Source: Scenedesmus sp. ARA3 (lineage: Eukaryota; Chlorophyta; Chlorophyceae; Sphaeropleales; Scenedesmaceae). From it: DNA of 13,237 nucleotides. The stretch spans positions 1-13,237 of the forward strand of contig RWJK01001433.1 of NCBI GenBank assembly GCA_004335835.1. The letters are read 5' to 3'. Below are positions 8,507 through 13,237 of the stretch, piece by piece. Position 1 is the stretch's first letter, and every line of letters begins with the position of its first letter. A program made the translations under genes and the position numbers. The notes beneath the pieces are model-generated. The model searched no databases. It saw only the letters and a program-made list of their open reading frames with translations, and was not told the origin of the DNA.

Positions 8507-9067
8507 CGGTCAGCAGGTTCAGCAGCAGCAGCAGCAGCGCGCTGGGGCAGCCAGCAGGTGCCACTTGGCGGCAGCGGCAAGCTGCCGTATGGCTTTGCAG
8601 CAGCAGGCGCAGCAGCAGCAGGAGTCTCGCCTTCGGCCACTGCGAGGTTCGCGCACTCTGCAACAACAGCCAACGGCTCCAGCAGCAGTGGTGTTGGGCA
8701 CAGCTGGTTGCTGGGAGGTCTCAGCAGGACCGCTCTTGGCAGCAGTCAGGTAACAGCACTGCCAGCAGCCGATCCATCAGCAGCAGCAGCAGCTAGTACG
8801 GCGCACCGTGCAGGTGCGTGGCGTGGTGGGGTGCGCCTGCCCTCGCGCCACCTGGCCCGCCTGGGGCTGCTGCTGCTGCTGCCGGCTGGCGTTGCGCTGC
8901 TGCCGCTGCAGCGGGACGCTGGGCGCTGCCGTGAGGCCTCGCAGCTGCTGCACAGCATTGCGGTGGTGAATGATCAAATGCTGCAGCAGGGGCAGCTGGG
9001 TGGAGGCATGGCCAGCTTGTTTGAACTGGCAGGGGCTGTGTCACGCGGCAGGGCTGCGGCTGCGTAA
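5912..9067 (+). CDS. TRABD: TraB-domain (TraB/PrgY/GumN family) protein, four exons
   Basis: TraB-domain proteins are eukaryotic and prokaryotic relatives of pheromone-shutdown proteins. Plant members have been linked to ER-mitochondrion contacts, and the enzymatic role is unsettled. Proposed exons are 5912-6055, 6329-6530, 6723-6967 and 7382-9067, about 758 codons, with consistent phases (0, 1, 0). Residues 14-26 carry VVLLGTQHVSATH, the family GTxHxS start; 40-48 TAVVLELDQ continues into DRLHQLQ (ELD..R). GVPVLLGSLYGSD near 116 sits where the family has LGDR. AFERAVMAERNAVL near 390-405 matches the ERDxxL helix, and VLGVVGVNHLPGIVQEW at 470-486 is the VVGxGHxxGI motif. Hydrophobic segments follow near 543-556 and 686-706, as in the family's C-terminal membrane anchor. 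The ATG has A at -3, and the domain begins almost at once, so an upstream targeting exon is possible. The protein is about twice the usual ~370 aa because of Ala/Ser/Gln runs. Exon 4 could instead start at 7247 (CACAG acceptor, also phase 0), adding 45 residues; 7382 is preferred for its GCAG acceptor. Confidence 0.86.
6904..7119 (+). repeat. Duplicated TraB exon 3 end plus splice donor
   Basis: Bases 6904-6979, covering the last 64 bases of exon 3 and the first 12 of the intron (GAG|GTGCGGCC), recur at 7044-7119, exactly 140 bases downstream. There are two mismatches (6944 versus 7084, 6953 versus 7093). The copy lies inside intron 3. Reading through the true donor reaches a TGA at 7004-7006, so the second donor cannot simply extend the exon. 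A shorter echo, CAGCCGTCC..GCACAGT, occurs at about 6985 and 7229. Confidence 0.9.
7183..7206 (+). repeat. 12-bp direct tandem repeat, two copies
   Basis: GTTGTCCTGCAA occurs twice head to tail (7183-7194 and 7195-7206) within TraB intron 3. It is a small local duplication in an intron that already contains the copied exon end. Confidence 0.8.
7765..7794 (+). repeat. (CAG)10 tract read as poly-Ser in the TraB gene
   Basis: Ten CAG triplets are read here in the AGC frame, giving a serine run (asparagine, then AGC codons ending in AGT) between conserved TraB segments. Confidence 0.85.
8151..8188 (+). repeat. (CAG)12 tract read as poly-Ala in the TraB gene
   Basis: The tract is read in the GCA frame (8153-8188) and gives 12 alanines just before the conserved VLGVVGVNHLPGI motif. 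Another (GCA)11 alanine tract lies at 8474-8506, after the first C-terminal hydrophobic segment. Confidence 0.88.
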
Positions 9068-10230
9068 CAGAGATGCTGATGCGGTTGTTGACCCGTTGCT
9101 GCTTTTCAGGGCTTGGCTGCTTGCGCAGCTCCTGGTGCTTGAGCAGCTGCTGCCTCGTTGCTGGTGACAATGAGTTGGTGATGAGTGCAAGAATGATGCC
9201 GTCTGCTTTGGCAAAGCGGTCAAGTTGTTTGCTTGGTGACTTGAGAGTGCTCATACCTTGCTTGCTTTGCAGTTGCTGACCTATGTGGTACCAGTTGCTT
9301 CTCAGTGTGGAGAGACAGACCTCGGAGTGTGAGCCTCTCGTCAGCTTTTAGGTGCGGTCCAAGAGTTGCGTGTCTTACTTAGGACAGCAGGCGGTGTGGC
9401 GGTGGGATGCTGCTGCATTGCAGATCCAGACAGCGCATGCTACCCCAGTGAATTGGTTCGAGGGCTGCTATCACTTGAGCGCCTGACTTGGGGACTGGTA
9501 GGAGATATGCAGCTGTAGCAACAAGGATGTAGTGCAAGGTGGTGGGTGGTATGTCTGCAGGGACCTGTGTGTGCCGCAGATTCATGCACGGATGCGGGGG
9601 TGTTTTTGTAGCAGCGGCGGTCGGTCAGGATCTCCCATTACTGCTCGCAGTGACGCTGATTTGGGGCTGCGTTGGGTATCAAATGCAACCGCATGGTGGG
9701 GACTGGGTTGTGGGGTTATGCTTTACATGTATCTGCTTGCAGCCAAGCCCTTGCACAGCTGTGAAGTTTATACCAGGGAACGAGGCGTTGAGGCTGTGCT
9801 ATGATCCTCCTCAGCAGTGCAGTGCGCTGTTGGTTGTTGGGGTGAGACATGCAGCCATCTTTTGCTTCAGCTCTTACTTTTTTGCTGGCTGTGCCCTGCC
9901 TGACTGCACAGCCAGCTAGCAGTTCAGGGAGAGGAGCGACGGGGCAGCTTTTCTGCAGCACTTTTGGCTTTGTTGCCTACATAATATGGTCGTGATTTGT
10001 CAGCAGTGTGCGAGCCGCGTGGCTGCGCTGCTGTAAGTGTGCCAGTTGCGGGAGTTGCGGGGTTTCTGCAGTTGCTTGGGAGGGCATTTGGGAGAGGGGG
10101 TGGCGTACAGCGGATGCGCAGCAGTAGGAATAGGGTCTTGTGACTCTGGTGCAGGCATGCACCATGATGATGTCTGCTGACATGCTGCCGGCCCTTTTTT
10201 TGAGAGAGGATAGTTACATGTGGGCCCTGG
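9068..10230. other. Region downstream of the TraB gene, probable 3' UTR and spacer
   Basis: No recognisable gene. The triplet tracts typical of the coding exons thin out after about 9165 and base composition becomes T/G-rich. The first TGTAA, the usual green-algal polyadenylation motif, downstream of the TraB stop is at 10032-10036. A long 3' UTR of about 970 bases is therefore possible but unproven. A 126-codon plus frame at 9539-9919 is Cys-rich, lacks recognisable motifs and is taken as chance. Confidence 0.4.
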
Positions 10231-10278
10231 CACCATCTTGGATGGTGTGAGCCACAATTTTTGTGGCTCTAGAGCCAC
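10231..10278. other. Cluster of adjacent perfect inverted repeats (hairpins)
   Basis: CACCATC (10231-10237) pairs with GATGGTG (10241-10247) across a 3-base loop. GAGCCACAA (10249-10257) pairs with TTGTGGCTC (10261-10269) across TTT. The second arm also belongs to a 16-bp perfect palindrome, GTGGCTCTAGAGCCAC (10263-10278). GAGCCAC/GTGGCTC/GAGCCAC is thus a three-arm arrangement that can fold in alternative ways. Function is unknown; it could be a structured RNA element, a small transposon end or a chance palindrome. Confidence 0.65.
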
Positions 10279-11987
10279 ATCTGCTGGCGTTGATAGTGTG
10301 CGCTAGTTGTGTCCTGCTCATGGGCGAATTCTCGCTGTGGTTGCTTGTTGTGACGCTGCATGGTGTTCGTGCTTGGCTTTGAGGGTGTTGTGTGGGCAGA
10401 GCTGTGAGTACTCTGATATTTTTTGCTGGCGATTTAGTAGGTAGGGCAGCACGCCTGTGTTGCCTCTCATCTGTGCCTCTGGATGGTGGTGGGTGCCTCA
10501 TGAGCAACTGCGCTCTGTCTGTTGCTGTTATGATCGCTGCAGCCGAGGTGGAGACAGTGAGCAGCCTTGTCATGTGGCAGACATGCGACGATATAAAAGA
10601 TCAAGCCACAGCCCATGGTGGGGTGGACGCTGTGATGATTGGCTTGGCCTGATTCAGCAGTACTGTGGTTATGCTGAGCAGGTTTTGGCGAGTGCCGTGT
10701 AGTGCAACGATTTTGTGCTGGGCGCGGGGATTTAACAGTGGCGGAAGTAACTGGTATGTGGCAGCACATGTTGATGCACAATGGACACGCATGCTTTTGC
10801 TCTGCTCAGACACAGGTTGCAAATGTTGATGTCCGTTCGACACGGGTAATCTTGACCTGCTCAGACACCTGCTGGTGGTTTGGTTGCAAGTCTGAGCAGT
10901 GCTCAGGCACATGCCGGTGGAATTGTTGCAGAACTGTGCTTGGAGGCTCTGCAGAGCATGCTGGGTGCCAAGTACACTCCAAGCAGTCTGGCGCTTGCGC
11001 GAGCTGGTGTACACTGGCTGCTGCGAGGGTGCCTGCATGCAGGGTGATGCTGGCGTTCACGTGTGCGTGCCGTATGCAATGCAGCACATGGATGTTGCCT
11101 TTTTGCTGTTAGTCAACAGCAACGGCATGCAGCTTCAAGATCACAATCTTTGGAAGCATCTTGATGTAAAGGGAGCGTTTGCATTTTACAACATGTAAGC
11201 AGGACTGAAGCTGGCTCTGGCGCTGAAAGACTGATGTCTGTTATACCTGAGAATATCAAAAGCTGTCGTCATTACCGCAACATGACGGTCAGATGTTTCG
11301 AGAGCATCTCATTTAACTTTCTGTATAAAGAATTGCAGGTAACACACATTGCAGTAGCACAATGCAGCATATTGCGTCACTCACATGTCTAGAAGTGGTC
11401 CCCCCAATGGCCACCGTGGCTGTTGAACCGCAGTTGTGCATGCTGCTCCTGCTCCTGCAACCTGTTCAAGTATTACCTGCGATCAATTTACAACCTGGTC
11501 AAGGCACTTCTTTGATCAAGGCACTACCAGCGGCTGACACTGCACAGGACATCATGTACGCTGAGCGGCAGTCTCTACTAGCTGAGCTGCAGACTCAGTC
11601 TGCATGCATATATTCAAGGGTTATAACGTGCAAGCAGGCCATGCATGACATGCTGTGGTGGCAACGTACAGATCATTGTTGGAGATGGAGATAATGACAG
11701 AGCGCCACTCGTTGAAAGCGGCATACGCTAGTGTGGTGAAGCTTCTTAAGCGTTACATGGTCCAAGGAGTGACATGCATCGGCATGCCAACCGTGCTTCT
11801 GTAGTCAGCCCAACGATGCTGAAAAGCACAATGGACATCACCAGCAGCAATAGCCGCAAGCACGGCAGCACGGCATGCAATGCGTTAACCCACACTGCCG
11901 GTAAAGCTTGCCACAGCAGCATAACCAATGCAGTCTCTCAGACGGGTGACGAACTACAGCCGAGTGACCAGCTGCAGCACACGCACC
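10279..11987. other. Long stretch without an identifiable gene
   Basis: About 1.7 kb lies between the hairpin cluster and the stop of the minus-strand gene. No motif I recognise is found on either strand. Two short plus-strand frames read like protein: 10856-11047 (63 codons stop to stop) and 11649-11804 (ATG at 11694, 36 residues, amphipathic LKAAYASVVKLLKRYMVQG). Both are too short to call. TGTAA motifs occur at 11165 and 11194. The region lacks the CAG-type tracts that mark exons elsewhere in the window. Confidence 0.4.
10803..10940 (+). repeat. Degenerate direct repeats with a TGCTCAGACAC core
   Basis: TGCTCAGACAC occurs at 10803-10813 and 10858-10868, and as TGCTCAGGCAC at 10900-10910 (spacings 55 and 42). 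Following bases are partly similar, with a GGTTGCAA or GTTGCAG element in each copy. The repeats are diverged, with no known family recognised. Confidence 0.5.
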
Positions 11988-13237
11988 TCACTGCAGAGGC
12001 TTAGCACAGCCCTGCCACGCTGTGCCCTCCCACAACCCTACATACATACAAAACCCCCCATAGCCACACATGTGGAACCTTGCCGCCCATTCTGCGGTCG
12101 ACGCAGCAGCAGTGGCACCGCCAACATCACATTCTGCCAACGCTGCTGGTGCTGTGCCGCCATTCATGTCAATGGCAGCAGCAGCCCCTGATGCAGCATC
12201 GTCGTCGCTGTCAATCATGTTGCTGTCAATCGCATTCATGTCGATCTCGCTGCTCGCTGCATCGTTGACATCCATGTTGTTGTTCTGGCTGCCTTCCTCA
12301 TCCTCCTGCTGCTGCTGCTGCTCCTCATCCTGAGGCTCCTGCTCATCCTGCTCCTCCTGCTGCTGCTGGCCGTGGTGGCCTGCTGCGCCTTGGTGGTTCA
12401 GGCACAGCCCTGAGCCCTGCTCCATGACATCTGGCAGCCCACCAAAGTCCTTGCTGGCAGCCACGGCTGTTGCTGGTGCTGTGGCTGAGATGCTGCTGCT
12501 GCTGCCGCATTCTGCATTTGCCCACTCAAGCAACTCGCCAACATTCCCAATCTTAACATCCCAGTCATCGCCATACACACCATACTTGAACTCATCGAGA
12601 ATCTTCTCTGCACAATTGCACTGGTCTCCTGCTGCCACAACACCGCCACATTCCACAAAGCCATACGTGCACACCCAAATGTCCTTCACATCCGCACCCT
12701 CGCCACTGTTTCCGAGCAACCCTCCCTTTCCACCCTGCACCACAGCAACCGACCCCGCGTCGCCGCCGCCATTGCCGGTGCACTGCAGTGCGTCCTCGCA
12801 CGCTTCTGCAATGCCTGCAGCACCGCCGGCCACTGCAACATTGGCATTGCCAGTTGCCTGACCGCCAGCCAGCAGCAGCGACTCTTGTGGCGGCTGCCTA
12901 GGCACAAATGAATCCTTACGCTTCATTGTGGCAACCTCCACGCACACATCTTGGCAGTTCTTGCTGCTGCCAGACCCATCAGCCGCCATGCCTGGGAAGG
13001 TCAGCTGCTTGCAGCAGCCCATTCGTGGCTGAGCAGCAGCTGGGTCGATGGCGGCAGCCATCGCGCGACTTGGCAGTGAGACTGCTTCCTTGTTGGCCAC
13101 TGCTGCAGTTGCCGCAGCAGCTGGTGTGCCACCCACAGAGCCTTGCAGGACAGGCGCTGGTGTGCCCCCACAGTGCCTTGCAGGACAGGCGCTGGTGTGC
13201 CACCCACAGTGCCTTGCAGGACAGGCGCTGGTGTGCC
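11988..13237 (-). CDS. Hypothetical acidic Gln/Asp/Glu-rich protein, 5' end open
   Basis: One long minus-strand frame ends at a TAG/TAA-type stop completed at 11988 and stays open to the right window edge. The first in-frame ATG is at 13061, with a purine at -3 and G at +4, giving at least 357 residues. I do not recognise the family. The N-terminal part is Ala/Gly-rich with several Cys. A central, more protein-like segment includes DIWVCTYGFVECGG, CNCAEKILDEFKYG and YGDDWDVKIGNVGELLEWAN. It is followed by a Gln/Glu/Asp tract and an IDMN / IDSN / IDSDDD-type repetitive acidic part. No signal peptide or membrane segment is evident. Coding is supported by length, by frame-compatible CAG triplets on its own strand, and by the charged, aromatic-containing central segment. 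The last ~25 residues (MCGYGGFCMYVGLWEG) look less convincing and might be intronic. It is convergent with the upstream TraB gene. Confidence 0.5.
   Translation of the reverse strand, partial: HTSACPARHCGWHTSACPARHCGGTPAPVLQGSVGGTPAAAATAAVANKEAVSLPSRAMAAAIDPAAAQPRMGCCKQLTFPGMAADGSGSSKNCQDVCVEVATMKRKDSFVPRQPPQESLLLAGGQATGNANVAVAGGAAGIAEACEDALQCTGNGGGDAGSVAVVQGGKGGLLGNSGEGADVKDIWVCTYGFVECGGVVAAGDQCNCAEKILDEFKYGVYGDDWDVKIGNVGELLEWANAECGSSSSISATAPATAVAASKDFGGLPDVMEQGSGLCLNHQGAAGHHGQQQQEEQDEQEPQDEEQQQQQEDEEGSQNNNMDVNDAASSEIDMNAIDSNMIDSDDDAASGAAAAIDMNGGTAPAALAECDVGGATAAASTAEWAARFHMCGYGGFCMYVGLWEGTAWQGCAKPLQ
13120..13237. repeat. 36-bp minisatellite running off the right edge
   Basis: Units are 13130-13165 (36 bp), 13166-13200 (35 bp, one A missing) and 13201-13236 (36 bp). 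A 10-base partial unit precedes at 13120-13129, and the next unit starts at 13237. Full units are nearly identical. On the minus strand a unit can be read as GTPAPVLQGTVG or, after the 1-bp deletion, as HTSACPARHCGW. Both are 12-residue repeats without stops. The array continues beyond the window, so its copy number is unknown. Confidence 0.9.

Noticed and set aside
9539..9919. 126-codon plus frame with hydrophobic stretches
   Set aside because: Cys/Gly-rich, no motif, lies in the T/G-rich region after the TraB stop; read as 3' UTR or spacer.
10930..11047. Globin-like C-terminal helix (LGAKYTPSSLALARAGVHWLL)-type similarity
   Set aside because: Only about 20 residues, no heme-binding histidine context and no flanking globin exons; the resemblance is too weak to name.

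Overview
The window looks like nuclear DNA from a green alga (core Chlorophyta, perhaps Chlamydomonadales or Sphaeropleales; inferred, not proven). Short spliceosomal introns begin GTGAG or GTGCG and nearly all end in GCAG. Conserved eukaryotic protein segments are separated by long Ala, Gln and Ser runs encoded by (GCA/CAG/AGC)n triplets, and best matches recalled from memory are plant or animal proteins. No prokaryotic operon signal, tRNA, rRNA or CRISPR array was seen.

Layout. (1) Positions 96-681, minus strand: first two exons of the coatomer epsilon subunit (epsilon-COP); the gene runs off the left edge. (2) Positions 682-1192: divergent intergenic region shared with the next gene. (3) Positions 1193-5555, plus strand: a five-exon coilin gene of about 993 codons. 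It has the N-terminal self-association fold, two basic patches, a Ser/Glu/Asp tract, a Tudor-like domain split by an intron, and a C-terminal motif shared with plant coilin. (4) Positions 5912-9067, plus strand: a four-exon TraB-domain protein of about 758 codons, strongly inflated by homopolymers. (5) Positions 9068-11987: about 2.9 kb, poor in triplet tracts, with no recognisable gene, a hairpin cluster and some unresolved open frames. (6) Positions 11988-13237, minus strand: an unrecognised acidic Gln/Asp/Glu-rich protein, open to the right edge, where a 36-bp minisatellite begins.

The genes are ordinary eukaryotic housekeeping genes (COPI vesicle coat, Cajal-body scaffold, organelle-contact family) and do not form a pathway. 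The main novelty is structural. In both coilin and the TraB gene, the 3' end of an exon together with its splice donor has been copied into the following intron. In coilin this happened several times, and the acceptor with the start of the next exon was copied as well. The result is arrays of decoy splice junctions. A second theme is CAG-type triplet expansion on the coding strand in all three frames, giving Gln, Ala and Ser runs in the same proteins.
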